DNA from: Treponema sp.
Lineage (GTDB): Bacteria; Spirochaetota; Spirochaetia; Treponematales; Treponemataceae
Assembly: GCA_017629095.1 (NCBI GenBank)
Contig: JAGBXW010000043.1
Coordinates: forward strand, 1-35,096
DNA length: 35,096 nucleotides
Direction: 5' to 3'
Numbering within the stretch: position 1 is the first letter of the stretch; the number at the start of each line of letters is the position of its first letter. Of the stretch, positions 17,431-26,900 are shown in pieces. Under the pieces are notes generated by a model. The model had not been told where the DNA came from. It was given only the letters and a program-made list of their open reading frames with translations, and searched no databases. The translations under genes and the position numbers were made by a program.

Positions 17431-18384
17431 ATGCACAAAAATCCCATATATGAAAATAATTCTTCCCTTAGGGTAGTGGCCTATTTTCTTGTGGTGTTTT
17501 CCATATTCTTTTGGGGAATCACCTTTGTTTGCACCAAGCATCTGCTACTCTATTTTTCCGCCTTTGAGATTCTTTTTATTCGCTTTGTCTTGGCCTATGT
17601 GTTTTTGTGGCTCTTGTATCCCCACCGTCTTAAGGTTTCTGGCAAGGAAAACCTGTTGCTTGCCATGGCAGGACTTACAGGCGTAACCCTGTATCAGTTT
17701 ACAGAAAACCTAGCCTTGAATCTTACCACTGCCTCTAACGTTAGTATTATCGTTTCTATCTGTCCTGTTTTTACCGCCCTGACTGCCCAGCTTTTTTTTA
17801 AGGAAAAGCATTTTACGCCCCAGTTTTTTGTGGGAACTGCTTTGGCCTTGCTGGGAGTGGTTTTGGTGAGCTTGAATGGAAGCAGCCAGTTTAATGTGAG
17901 CCCTAAGGGAGACTTGTTGGCTCTTACTTCTGCTGTGTGCTGGGGCTTTTATTCCCTTTTTGTAACCCTCATTAACAAAAGAGGCTACAATATCATTATT
18001 GTTACCAGAAAAATATTTTTCTATGCCGTTGTCTGGATGCTCCCTTTGCTGGTTCTGGGGATTTTCTCCTCCAATCCAGAGGGAATTTCCTATGTGGAGC
18101 TTTCTGCCACCGCCAATGCAGAGCGTTTTTCTTCTCCCTTAAATTGGGTTTTGCTTTGTTTTTTAGGCTTCCTTGCCAGTGGCATGTGCTTTGCGGCTTG
18201 GAACAAGGCCTGCATCATCCTGGGCACTGTAAAGATTTCTTCTGGACTCTATCTTATTCCTGTGGTTACCATCCTCTTTGCTGCCATTTTCCTAAAAGAA
18301 AAGCTTACCCTCATGGGGAGCATTGGAAGCTTGCTTACCATTATAGGCCTTTTTATTTCCAGCAGGAACGGCTCTGGCTCGTAA
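17431..18384 (+). CDS. EamA/DMT-family transporter
   Basis: 317 residues with about ten hydrophobic helices in two repeated halves, as in the EamA (drug/metabolite transporter) family. The first half has FFWGITFVCTKHLLLYFSAF and FIRFVLAYVFLWLLY, followed by NLALNLTTASNVSIIVSICP. The second half has LLALTSAVCWGFYSLFVTLI and ends FLKEKLTLMGSIGSLLTIIG. Such proteins export small metabolites or amino acids; the substrate cannot be read from sequence. Start uncertain: ATG 17431 is chosen, but a GTG at 17407 is in frame and neither has a clear Shine-Dalgarno site. Confidence 0.85.
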   Translation: MHKNPIYENNSSLRVVAYFLVVFSIFFWGITFVCTKHLLLYFSAFEILFIRFVLAYVFLWLLYPHRLKVSGKENLLLAMAGLTGVTLYQFTENLALNLTTASNVSIIVSICPVFTALTAQLFFKEKHFTPQFFVGTALALLGVVLVSLNGSSQFNVSPKGDLLALTSAVCWGFYSLFVTLINKRGYNIIIVTRKIFFYAVVWMLPLLVLGIFSSNPEGISYVELSATANAERFSSPLNWVLLCFLGFLASGMCFAAWNKACIILGTVKISSGLYLIPVVTILFAAIFLKEKLTLMGSIGSLLTIIGLFISSRNGSGS

Positions 18385-18388
18385 AAGT

Positions 18389-18700
18389 TTACCTTTTCCG
18401 TAGCTTACTGGCTATGGTTTGATACAGATGTTGTATCGCCACCAGTGGGTGGTGGAACAGCATTCGAGGGCCAGAGAATCGCATCACGGTGCAAATCTGT
18501 TCTTTCATGTCGGGACGGTAGCAGTGGGTGGTGCAGGTGGAGCAAAAGTCCTTGGTGTTGCCGTAGGGACAGCGAGCGAGTCGTTCTGCCACATAGTTTT
18601 TGAGAGAAAGACACCGGGGACAATCTGGCTCCTGATGATTTTTCTTGCAATAGAGGTCTATCATCAAAAAGCAAACCTCTTGTTCCTTGTCTATCCGCAT
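18389..18700 (-). CDS. Nitrous oxide-stimulated promoter family protein
   Basis: 103 residues, cytoplasmic, Cys-rich. The layout (MIDLYCKKNH, DCPRCLSLKNYVAERLARCP, FCSTCTTHCYRPDMKEQI, VMRFSGPRMLFHHPLVAIQH) matches the small family labelled 'nitrous oxide-stimulated promoter' very well, including the C-P-x-C, C-x-x-C-x-x-H-C cluster and the conserved RxxGPRM segment. The Cys/His set suggests metal binding. True function is not established despite the family name. It is convergent with the transporter gene, with only a few bases between them; the ribosome site is weak (AGAAG). Confidence 0.8.
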   Translation of the reverse strand: MRIDKEQEVCFLMIDLYCKKNHQEPDCPRCLSLKNYVAERLARCPYGNTKDFCSTCTTHCYRPDMKEQICTVMRFSGPRMLFHHPLVAIQHLYQTIASKLRKR

Positions 18701-18815
18701 AACTTCTGATTGTAAGTATATTGCCTCGGTTTCTCAAGAGGAAAATTTTTCTTTCCCTTTCCTTCCTTTATTTTTATGAGTATATTAGAACTACAGCTTT
18801 TAAATTGGAGGAGTC

Positions 18816-19958
18816 ATGACTAATTCTGAGATTCGATTTTATCGTCAAGCGGTGCGGGAGGGAAACCTTGCGGCAATGGACTTATTTTTTAAGGATTTTT
18901 CCTCCAAAGATAAGGATGAGCAAGCCCAGCTTGTTATTGCTAGCATTACGCAGGCTACTTCCACTAAGGTACTGGACCATCTGCTGACTGAGGGAATTCC
19001 TCTGGACTATATTGAAGAAGAAAAGCAAAATACCCTCTTACATTTGGCAGCCTGTTCTGATTGCCCTGAGATTCCTGCCTATTTCATCAAAAAGGGCTTG
19101 GATGTTCATGCAAAAAATAGTCTTGGTGCTACACCCTTTCTTTTTGGCTCTTGTTATACCAGCAATCCTAAGGTATTACAGGTGTTGATAGAAGCTGGAT
19201 CCAATGTGCATGAAAAGGACAATGACGGTGCCTCTGCCTTGTGCATTGCAGCCCGCTATAATGACCAAGAATCAATCATCAATTTTTTGGTGCATCAGGG
19301 CATTGATTTAGAAGAACGTGATGATTCTGGTCTGACTCCCTTTTTATCTGCCATGCGCTACAATTCATCCTTAGAGGTGGGTATTGCGCTGAGAGATGCG
19401 GGAGCAGAAATTTATGCTAAGTCTCCCAACGGTGACAATGCCCTTCATCTTGCTGCCCTAAACCCAGACTGTTCCCAGGCCATGATTGAAGCCCTACGAG
19501 GACGGTTCCGTACCACCGACAAGAATGATGACGGCTATACCCCTCTTTCTTTGGCTTTGGTGTTGTCAGACAATCCTGTGGTTATCAATGCCTTGATTAA
19601 AAGTCAGCAGGACGAGCTGCTGTATGCAGCCTGCCAAAACAAGAATCCCCAGATTGTGTCAGTGCTGCAGAAACGTGGCCTTGACTTGAATGCCCGCACT
19701 GGTGAGGGGCTTTATCCGGTGCTGTGGGTGGCCAAGTACAACGAGAATCCAGAGGTACTGGAGGAGTTTATCAAGGCTGGAGCCATCATGGAGGTACGGG
19801 ATATGGCGGGTCGAACGGTGCTGCACTATGCTGCTATAAACGAGAATACTGCTATTTATGACTGGCTCAAGGAGCAGGAAGAATATGCCCACCTTGATGT
19901 GGAGGATGACTCTGAGCACAAGCCTGAGTACTATCGATTGCATCTTGATGATTTTTAG
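18816..19958 (+). CDS. Ankyrin-repeat protein
   Basis: 380 residues, strong ribosome site (GGAGG, three bases before the ATG). At least eight ankyrin repeats run from about residue 60 to 365; clear ones include NTLLHLAACSDCPEIPAYFI, GATPFLFGSCYTSNPKVLQV, GASALCIAARYNDQESIINF, DNALHLAALNPDCSQAMIEA and RTVLHYAAINENTAIYDWLK. The end is acidic (DVEDDSEHKPEYY). No signal peptide, so it should act in the cytoplasm as a binding scaffold. The AAA+ gene follows after eight bases, so the two are one operon and may form a complex. Partner and process unknown. Confidence 0.85.
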   Translation: MTNSEIRFYRQAVREGNLAAMDLFFKDFSSKDKDEQAQLVIASITQATSTKVLDHLLTEGIPLDYIEEEKQNTLLHLAACSDCPEIPAYFIKKGLDVHAKNSLGATPFLFGSCYTSNPKVLQVLIEAGSNVHEKDNDGASALCIAARYNDQESIINFLVHQGIDLEERDDSGLTPFLSAMRYNSSLEVGIALRDAGAEIYAKSPNGDNALHLAALNPDCSQAMIEALRGRFRTTDKNDDGYTPLSLALVLSDNPVVINALIKSQQDELLYAACQNKNPQIVSVLQKRGLDLNARTGEGLYPVLWVAKYNENPEVLEEFIKAGAIMEVRDMAGRTVLHYAAINENTAIYDWLKEQEEYAHLDVEDDSEHKPEYYRLHLDDF

Positions 19959-19966
19959 GAGGAGAC

Positions 19967-21226
19967 ATGGGAGCATTTAGTGGAGGGCTGAAAGGCGCCC
20001 TCAAGCATATCGATACAGTAGTTGTTGCCATAAGGAAGACAGGATTTCGCTTTACCCGCAGTAAGGAGATTGATGTGGCCTTGGAGTATCTTCAAAAGTT
20101 GCTGCATCTTGATGAGTCTACCACCATTGTCTTTTCTTTTTTCTTCTATATGTATTACGACAATAATGAACGGGCTATAACCCTTTCTCAAATCTCTAAC
20201 TTTTCTGGCTGCTCACCCATGGTGCCCTTACAGTTTGTTTCAGAATACAACACCCTCAAGGACTTAGGTCTTTTAGAGGTGGTGTCATTGCCACCGAGCG
20301 AAGGTGTTTCTGCGGGAGAATTTTTCAAGATTCCCTCCGATGTGGAGCGTTTTATTTGCAGTGACGGAAAGGAGTCTCGACTGGGAGCCTTGTCACGGGA
20401 CAAGAATTCCAAGCTGGTGTTCCCAGACAAGATTCGGGAGCGGGAGCTATTCTACAGTGCCCAGGTGGCAGAGCAGGTGGACAAGCTGACTTCATCCTTG
20501 CAGGAGGAAAATCTCTTGGGGATTCAAAAGCGGCTTGCAGAACACAAAATGCCTGTGGGAATTTCTGCCATTCTCTACGGTGAATCAGGTACAGGAAAGA
20601 CTGAGACGGTGTATCAGATTGCCCGTAAGTCGGGGCGGCCTGTTTTTCATGTGAACATTGGAGACATTCTCAGTGAGTGGCACAATGCCACAGAGAAAAA
20701 ACTGGGAGAGCTTTTTATGCAGTACCAGAAGATGGTGGAACAATGTCGTTCCCGAAAGGAGCCCATGCCCATCTGCTTGTTCAACGAGGCAGACGTTATC
20801 TTTGGCCGCCGCTTGAATCCTCCTCGGCAAGCAGTAGAGATTTCAGAAAACCGCAACCAAAACATCCTGCTGGAGCAGATGGAGCGTATGGAGGGTATCT
20901 TGATTGCCACCACCAACATGGAGGGGAATCTTGATGATGCCTTTAGTCGCCGCTTCTTGTTCAAGATAAAGCTAGAAAAGCCTGAGCTTCAGGTACAGAA
21001 AAAAATTTGGCGAGACAAGTTGAAGTGGCTTTCAGAGGAGTCTGCCCATAAGCTGGCTCATTCCTATCAGCTCAGTGGTGGTGAGATTGACAACATTGCC
21101 AAGAAGGCCATCATGGAAGAGATTTTGCGGGGCAAGCCAGCCACCATCGGAGACTTGGAGGAGTACTGCAAGGTGGAAAAGCTTGGAAAATCAGGCTCCA
21201 CACGGCCAGTAGGCTTTGGTGGCTAA
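19967..21226 (+). CDS. AAA+ ATPase
   Basis: 419 residues, GGAGG ribosome site four bases before the ATG. The N-terminal 170 residues are unlike known domains: a helical region, then SQISNFSGCSPMVPLQFVSE and YNTLKDLGLLEV, reminiscent of a winged helix. The AAA+ module has Walker A (GESGTGKTET, near 205), a classic-type substrate-engaging segment, Walker B written LFNEADVIFG with Asn-Glu where Asp-Glu is usual, sensor 1 IATTNMEGNLDDAF and the arginine-finger pair SRRF. The layout matches FtsH/spastin-like AAA proteins that remodel other proteins, but no protease domain is present. It is co-transcribed with the ankyrin gene and ends at a strong terminator. Confidence 0.85.
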   Translation: MGAFSGGLKGALKHIDTVVVAIRKTGFRFTRSKEIDVALEYLQKLLHLDESTTIVFSFFFYMYYDNNERAITLSQISNFSGCSPMVPLQFVSEYNTLKDLGLLEVVSLPPSEGVSAGEFFKIPSDVERFICSDGKESRLGALSRDKNSKLVFPDKIRERELFYSAQVAEQVDKLTSSLQEENLLGIQKRLAEHKMPVGISAILYGESGTGKTETVYQIARKSGRPVFHVNIGDILSEWHNATEKKLGELFMQYQKMVEQCRSRKEPMPICLFNEADVIFGRRLNPPRQAVEISENRNQNILLEQMERMEGILIATTNMEGNLDDAFSRRFLFKIKLEKPELQVQKKIWRDKLKWLSEESAHKLAHSYQLSGGEIDNIAKKAIMEEILRGKPATIGDLEEYCKVEKLGKSGSTRPVGFGG

Positions 21227-21264
21227 AGACAGCTGGTGTTAAAAACGCAAAATAAAACTACAAT

Positions 21265-21297
21265 AAAAAAAGAGGAAGGGCTTCCTTCCTCTTTTTT
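21265..21297. terminator. Bidirectional terminator
   Basis: A run of A, then GAGGAAGG (21272-21279), loop GCTT, CCTTCCTC (21284-21291) and six T. It serves both the AAA+ gene (plus) and the convergent secreted-protein gene (minus). Confidence 0.9.
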
Positions 21298-21317
21298 GCA
21301 GGGTAGGGGAATGTCCA

Positions 21318-21869
21318 CTACCGTAAAATGTCTATGTTTTTAATGGGTGTGGTGGTGTTGGTGGCATTAGGAAGCCGAGCCTGGACCCAATCCTTGAGGT
21401 TAAAGGACAGGTTTACCCAGTCACCCTTTTTGATGTTCTTGAACTTCACAATTTTGCCTCCAGTGAAGGGAGTTTGCAGTGCGGTAACGGTATCTTGAGT
21501 CATGATTTGTGTATCTCCCGTAACTGCAAAGGTGGTATTCTTGCCATCTGTTCCCAAAAGCACAATGGTCAGGTTGTCCTTGTTTGTCTCAAGTACCACT
21601 CCCACCTTTGTCTGGAGAGTGGCAGCATTAGCCTTTTCTCCCCAGTCTGCCCCTTTATCACTGAGCCACTGAGCTAAAAAATCTCCCGTTTCAGAAGCGG
21701 TAAGTTTTAAGTCTTGTCCCAAAATACTGAATGCCTGCTTCAAGTCTTCCAAGGAACCTGAGTCAATAGCCTTTTCTATAGTGCCGTTACTTTGAGCCAC
21801 AAGACTCCCAGCTGCCAATACCAACAAAGAAAGGGTGAACGCATAGAACTTCTTGGTTGTTGTCTTCAT
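21318..21869 (-). CDS. Secreted protein of unknown function
   Basis: 183 residues, with GGAGG four bases before the ATG. A signal peptide (MKTTTKKFYAFTLSLLVLAA, cleavage probably after SLVAQ) sends it to the periplasm. A helical part follows (IEKAIDSGSLEDLKQAFSIL), then, from about residue 85, beta strands (VGVVLETNKDNLTIVLLG, KNTTFAVTGDTQIM) resembling a small OB-like domain with a DWVNLSF segment. Family not recognised. It is convergent with the AAA+ gene and shares its terminator. Confidence 0.7.
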   Translation of the reverse strand: MKTTTKKFYAFTLSLLVLAAGSLVAQSNGTIEKAIDSGSLEDLKQAFSILGQDLKLTASETGDFLAQWLSDKGADWGEKANAATLQTKVGVVLETNKDNLTIVLLGTDGKNTTFAVTGDTQIMTQDTVTALQTPFTGGKIVKFKNIKKGDWVNLSFNLKDWVQARLPNATNTTTPIKNIDILR

Positions 21870-21960
21870 AAAACCTCCAAAGTGATTCGATTTTCTATAA
21901 ATCTATATCAATAATAAGGTTTGTTCTAGCCCTTGGTTACAATGCTCTCTCCCCCTTACC

Positions 21961-21989
21961 TTGACCTTGCTTCTTTCTTTCTATATTAT
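21961..21989 (+). promoter_or_regulatory. Promoter of cimA
   Basis: TTGACC (21961-21966) and TATTAT (21984-21989) with exactly 17 bases between. Start near 21996 leaves a leader of about 68 bases with a small hairpin (GAGAA, loop AGGTA, TTCTC). Confidence 0.65.
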
Positions 21990-22063
21990 TTAATTCGTTT
22001 AAGTCTGATTAAAGTTTGGGAGTGATGCGAGAAAGGTATTCTCAATGCTCCATGGAGATATAT

Positions 22064-23671
22064 ATGGCCGCAAAAGCAAAAAAAATTACCATTCTTGATT
22101 CCACCCTGCGGGACGGTGCCCAGGGAGAGGGAATCAGTTTTTCTGTGCAGGATAAGATTCACATTGTAAAGGCCCTAGACGAGCTTGGTGTTGCCTACAT
22201 CGAAGCGGGAAATCCTGGCTCCAATCCTAAGGACTTGGAGTTCTTTCAAGAAATTCAGAAGATTCAACTCAAAACTGCCAAGGTTGCAGCCTTTGGTGCA
22301 ACTCGTCGCAAGGATGTTTCCTGTGGAGAAGATGCCCAATTGCAGAGCCTGTTGGCAGCAAATACAGAAACGGTGGTTATTTTCGGTAAGTCTTGGGATT
22401 TTCAGGTAACAGATATCTTAAAGGCAACCTTGGAAGAAAACCTAGAAATGATTCGTGACACTGTAGCCTACCTTAAGGCTCAGGGACGTCAGGTAATTTA
22501 CGATGCAGAGCATTTCTTTGATGCTTGGAAAGCCAACAAGGACTACACCATCCAGACCCTAGAGGCTGCGGTAGCTGGTGGAGCCAGTGTACTTGCCCTC
22601 TGTGACACAAAGGGTGGTTCTCAACCCATGGAAGTGTTGGACATTGTACGGGAAGTTGTTACACGCTTTGGCCAGCAGGCAGAAATTGGTATCCACTGTC
22701 ACAATGATGGGGAGCTTGCAGTGGCCCTTTCTCTTATGGCTGTGGAAGGTGGTGCTGTGCATGTGCAGGGAACCTTGCTGGGCTTTGGAGAGCGTACTGG
22801 AAATGCCAACCTTTCTTCCATCATGGCAAACTTAGAGCTTAAGATGGGATATCGCTGTCTGCCAGAGGGGAACCTGGCATTGCTTACTCCCATTGCTAAG
22901 CGGGTGGCAGAAATTGCCAACATTAATGTGTTTGCCGGTTTGCCCTTTGTGGGAAGCAGTGCCTTTGCCCACAAGGCGGGAATGCACATCGATGCAGTGA
23001 CTAAAAATCCCTTTGCCTACGAGCATATTCCCCCAGAAAGTGTTGGCAATGACCGTGTCTTCTTAATGAGCGAGGTGGCAGGTCGCTCCACCATTATCGA
23101 AAAGATTCGCCGCTTTGATCCTTCCATCAACAAGGATAATCCCGTAGTGGGAGAAATCGTTCAGAAGATGAAGGACATGGAACATGCTGGCTATCAGTTT
23201 GAAGGGGCAGAAGGCAGCTTTGAGCTTTTAGTACGGAAGATTATCGGAAAATATCAGCCCTTTTTCCGTCTCCATTACTACAAGAGTATTGGGGAAAAGC
23301 CACCACTTGATGAATCCCTGTGTTCTTTTGCCCAGCTAAAAATCGAGGTGGATGGCCAGATTGAAATTACTGCTGGAGAAGGTGATGGTCCTGTGCATGC
23401 TCTGGATACTGCTTTGCGAAAGGCTTTGGAGCGGTTCTATCCTGGTGTATCCCACATCCGTCTGACGGATTACAAGGTGCGTGTACTTGATTCTAAGTCC
23501 ACCACGGCCTCCAAGGTTCGTGTTCTTATTGAAAGCTCCGATGGAACTGACACCTGGGCTACTGTTGGTGTTTCCACAGACATTTTGGAAGCCTCTTGGC
23601 TTGCTTTGGTGGATTCCTTTGAATACAAGCTTATTAAGGATATAGAACGTCGTTTTAAGACTCTTTTGTAG
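22064..23671 (+). CDS. cimA: Citramalate synthase
   Basis: 535 residues. Condenses pyruvate and acetyl-CoA to (R)-citramalate, the first step of a threonine-independent route to isoleucine. Start at 22064 (MAAKAKKITI), where GGAG lies seven bases upstream; the frame is open earlier but unlike the family. The HMGL-like catalytic barrel has the signature LDSTLRDGAQGEGISF near the start, metal-binding HCHND near 205 and GFGERTGNANLSS near 240. The C-terminal 150 residues (AQLKIEVDGQIEITAGEGDG, then DTALRKALERFYP and SSDGTDTWATVGVSTDI) are the LeuA-type dimerisation and allosteric domain, expected to bind isoleucine. The DGAQGEG version and domain order fit the CimA type (as in Leptospira and many anaerobes) better than isopropylmalate synthase. 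Confidence 0.93.
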   Translation: MAAKAKKITILDSTLRDGAQGEGISFSVQDKIHIVKALDELGVAYIEAGNPGSNPKDLEFFQEIQKIQLKTAKVAAFGATRRKDVSCGEDAQLQSLLAANTETVVIFGKSWDFQVTDILKATLEENLEMIRDTVAYLKAQGRQVIYDAEHFFDAWKANKDYTIQTLEAAVAGGASVLALCDTKGGSQPMEVLDIVREVVTRFGQQAEIGIHCHNDGELAVALSLMAVEGGAVHVQGTLLGFGERTGNANLSSIMANLELKMGYRCLPEGNLALLTPIAKRVAEIANINVFAGLPFVGSSAFAHKAGMHIDAVTKNPFAYEHIPPESVGNDRVFLMSEVAGRSTIIEKIRRFDPSINKDNPVVGEIVQKMKDMEHAGYQFEGAEGSFELLVRKIIGKYQPFFRLHYYKSIGEKPPLDESLCSFAQLKIEVDGQIEITAGEGDGPVHALDTALRKALERFYPGVSHIRLTDYKVRVLDSKSTTASKVRVLIESSDGTDTWATVGVSTDILEASWLALVDSFEYKLIKDIERRFKTLL

Positions 23672-23673
23672 AG

Positions 23674-23702
23674 TTGACAAAAAAAGGATAATCTGATAGT
23701 AT
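23674..23702 (+). promoter_or_regulatory. Promoter of the tRNA gene
   Basis: Perfect TTGACA (23674-23679), 17 bases, then TAGTAT (23697-23702). It begins three bases after the cimA stop and directs the tRNA gene. Confidence 0.6.
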
Positions 23703-23728
23703 ACTTAAACTATCGATTTTCGATATAA

Positions 23729-23802
23729 CGGGCAATAGCGCAGTTGGTTAGCGTGCAAGTCTGGGGGACTTGAGGTCCCGGATTCGAATTCCGGTTGCCC
23801 GA
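23729..23802 (+). tRNA. tRNA-Pro (anticodon GGG)
   Basis: Complete cloverleaf of 74 nt: acceptor stem CGGGCAA/TTGCCCG with discriminator A, D arm GCGCAGTTGGTTAGCGTGC, anticodon stem CAAGT/ACTTG with loop CTGGGGG (anticodon GGG at 23763-23765), and T arm CCGGATTCGAATTCCGG. The 3' CCA is not encoded. Confidence 0.95.
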
Positions 23803-23806
23803 TAAA

Positions 23807-23839
23807 AGAGATGCATCAGGTAGATGTATCTCTTTTTTT
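23807..23839 (+). terminator. Terminator of the tRNA gene
   Basis: AGAGATGCATC pairs with GATGTATCTCT with one G-T pair (23807-23817 with 23823-23833), followed by a run of T. Confidence 0.85.
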
Positions 23840-23884
23840 GTATACTTTTGAGATTTATTTTCTTTACTTATCAGAATTATAGTG

Positions 23885-23890
23885 TATAAT
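23885..23890 (+). promoter_or_regulatory. Possible -10 element of the EAL gene
   Basis: A perfect TATAAT 83 bases before the start codon; the -35 candidate (TTTACT at 23863-23868) is only a partial match. Confidence 0.35.
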
Positions 23891-23973
23891 TATATACGAG
23901 AGAGTGTAAAATTATGGTAATAAGGGTTATATAATGCTATTAAAAGTTGAATATATGATTCAAGGAGCTTCCC

Positions 23974-26900
23974 ATGGAAAATAGTACAGAAAGGGAGCGT
24001 GTCTTTCAATTTTATTCAGAAACCTTGTCTTTTCTCCATAAAAGTTTTGATGATTATTTTTATATCCTTGATTTTACAACTGGTGTAATCAAATTTTTTG
24101 GCAATATTGCAGATAATTATAACCTTCCTTTAGATAAAGACAATTGTTGTACCGTAACTGATTGGTGCAATATTATGTACCCCCATGATTTAGAAAGATT
24201 TAAACAAGATATTAAACAGCTTCGTAATGGAGAGGTGATCACCCATAACTTGGAATATCGTCTCCGGAATAAACGGGGAGAAGTTGTTTGGATTTCATGT
24301 ACAGGAAAGATTATTAGTAACGAGCAGGCTACCTTTTCTTTGTTGATGGGAAAGATTTCCGATTCTAATTGGTCATCTAAGGTAGATGCCTTAACTGGTG
24401 CTCTGCTTTTTGAAAGTCTTAAAACAGAAGCTGAGCAGATTCTGGAAGAAGAGCTGCCTGGATATTTTTTGATAATCGGAATTGATGATCTTAAAAAGAT
24501 TAATATGAAAAAAGGGCGGTATGTGGGAGATGAAATCCTTTGTCATGCCGTTGTGGCTATTGAGGCAGAAACTTCTGGTGCCCGCAATATTTATCGTATT
24601 AATGGTGACTGCTTTGCGGTAAATCTTCCTGGTTATAATCGAGATGAAGTACAAGATATTTTTAAGGGCATACAGGAGCGTTTGAAGGAGCATTGTACTG
24701 TTTCTGGTGGATGTGTGCCCTATCGAGAATATCATATTCCTGACAGTGGTAGTCTGTATCAGTACGCCGAAAATACCTTGGAAATAAGTAAGGCACAGGG
24801 AAAGAATATGTTGAAATTCTTTTCTACTGCTGATTATGAAAAAGAATTGGAAACCTTGGAGTTAAAGGAAGAATTGATGGAAGCCATAAAAAATGGCTTC
24901 AAAGGTTTCTCTGTTCATTATCAACCCCAGGTTAATCCTGATGATTTTGGGCTTTTTGGAGCAGAAGCTTTGATGCGATTCCAATCCCCAACGAGAGGTT
25001 TTGTATCCCCCGTAGAGTTCATTCCTATTTTGGAGCAATCAAATCTTATTTGTGCTGTGGGATTGTGGATTCTTGAAGAGGCTTTGCATCAATGTGTTTT
25101 ATGGAGAAGGGTTGTACCAGATTTTCGTATTAGTGTTAATGTTTCTTATACGCAGCTGCGAGACCAAAACATTGCCCAGCAATTTATCTATGCTATTAAC
25201 AAAAGCGGTTTGCCAGGAGATGCCCTTACGCTGGAAGTAACTGAAAGCATGGAGCTCCATGATTATCCTGAAATCAATGAGATTTTTAACCAGCTGAAAT
25301 CAATTGGAGTGGAACTTTCCGTAGACGATTTTGGTACAGGATATTCCAGTATAAGTCGTCTTAAGGAATTGGAAATTGACGAAATAAAAATGGATCGCTG
25401 TTTTGTCAGTGATATTCAAAAGAGTGCCTATAACTATCGTCTTTTAAGTAATGTGTTGGAATGGGCCAAAAAAAGTAAAATTCGAGTTTGTTGCGAAGGT
25501 CTAGAAAGTTGTGAGGAGCTGGCAGTTATTACCCAGCTACAGCCTCAAATGCTTCAAGGATTCTTGTTCTCGAAGCCTTGTCCTGTGGAAGAATTTTCAA
25601 ATCTGTATATTAATCAGGATTCTCCTCTCTATAAGGAGCGTCAGGAAAGAGATAAGCAACTGAAGGAAAAGGCTTCTGGATATACAGGGCCTACTGAACA
25701 AGAATGGACGGAAGGTGAAAAATATAAGGCTGTATTGGAAGCCCAAACCGATGTAATTTATATCAGTGACATGGATACTTATGAGTTGTATTATTTGAAT
25801 CCAGCTGGTCAAAAATTGCTGGGTACAACAAATTATCGTGGTCACAAGTGTTACAAGATATTGCAAGGAAGAAATAGTCCCTGTCCTTATTGTACCAATT
25901 CCCGCTTGTCTGAAGATGAGTTTTATATTTGGGAGCGTCGCAATGAAATGTCTAATATGCATTTCTTGTTAAAGGATCGGATTATTCCTTGGGAAAATAA
26001 AAAAGCTCGCATGGAAATTGCGGTAAACATAACAGAGCAAACAAATCTTTCTAACATGGTGGCAGAAAAGCTGGACTTTGCAGAGAATATTGTTGCCTGT
26101 TCTAAAATTCTTTCTGGTAATTTCAATGTAGAAGAAGTTGTCTTGAATATGTTGGCCCTCATTGGTAATTTTTACAAGGCAGATAGAGCTTTCTTGTTTG
26201 AACCTGACACGGAGAGTTATTCTACGTGGACAAATACCTATGAGTGGTGCGATGTAAATATTGTGTCCCAAAAATCAATGTTCCAGGGACTAGATGCAAA
26301 GTATCTGGAAAACTGGGTGGCACGATTCCAGCAGGATCGTTCTGTTATCATCTTGAATTTCAAGGATGTAAAGGATAAGTATCCTTCGGAATATGCCTTA
26401 ATGGGCCATACTGGTATTATTCGGACTATTTTAGTTCCTGTAATCGAAAATAGTCGTCTTTTGTGCTTTGTAGGTGTGGACAATCCCTGTCACTGTATTC
26501 AGGATGATTCTCAGATTCGTGTACTGTCTTCCTTCTTGATTAATCGTGTACGTCAAGAAAAGAACGAATTCCGTCTTCAGAATTTGCTGGATTTTGAATA
26601 TAGTAATATTTTAAGTCTCATAAATCTTGGATTATGGATTATCCATATTGATCGGAAAACAGGCCGAGGTGAAATGCTTGTTGATGATACCTTGCGTAGA
26701 ATCATGGGTTCACAGGCAGTCCTGACTCCAGAGGAAAGCTATAAGTTTTGGTTTAGCCGTATTAAGCCTGAGTGTAGAAGTTTTGTAGAGTCATGTGTGG
26801 AACAAATGGTAGAAACAGGCGGTGTAGTTCAGTTTGAATATACGTGGTCACATCCTATTCGTGGTGATATTACTGTTGTTTGTACTGGTTTAAGACGAGA

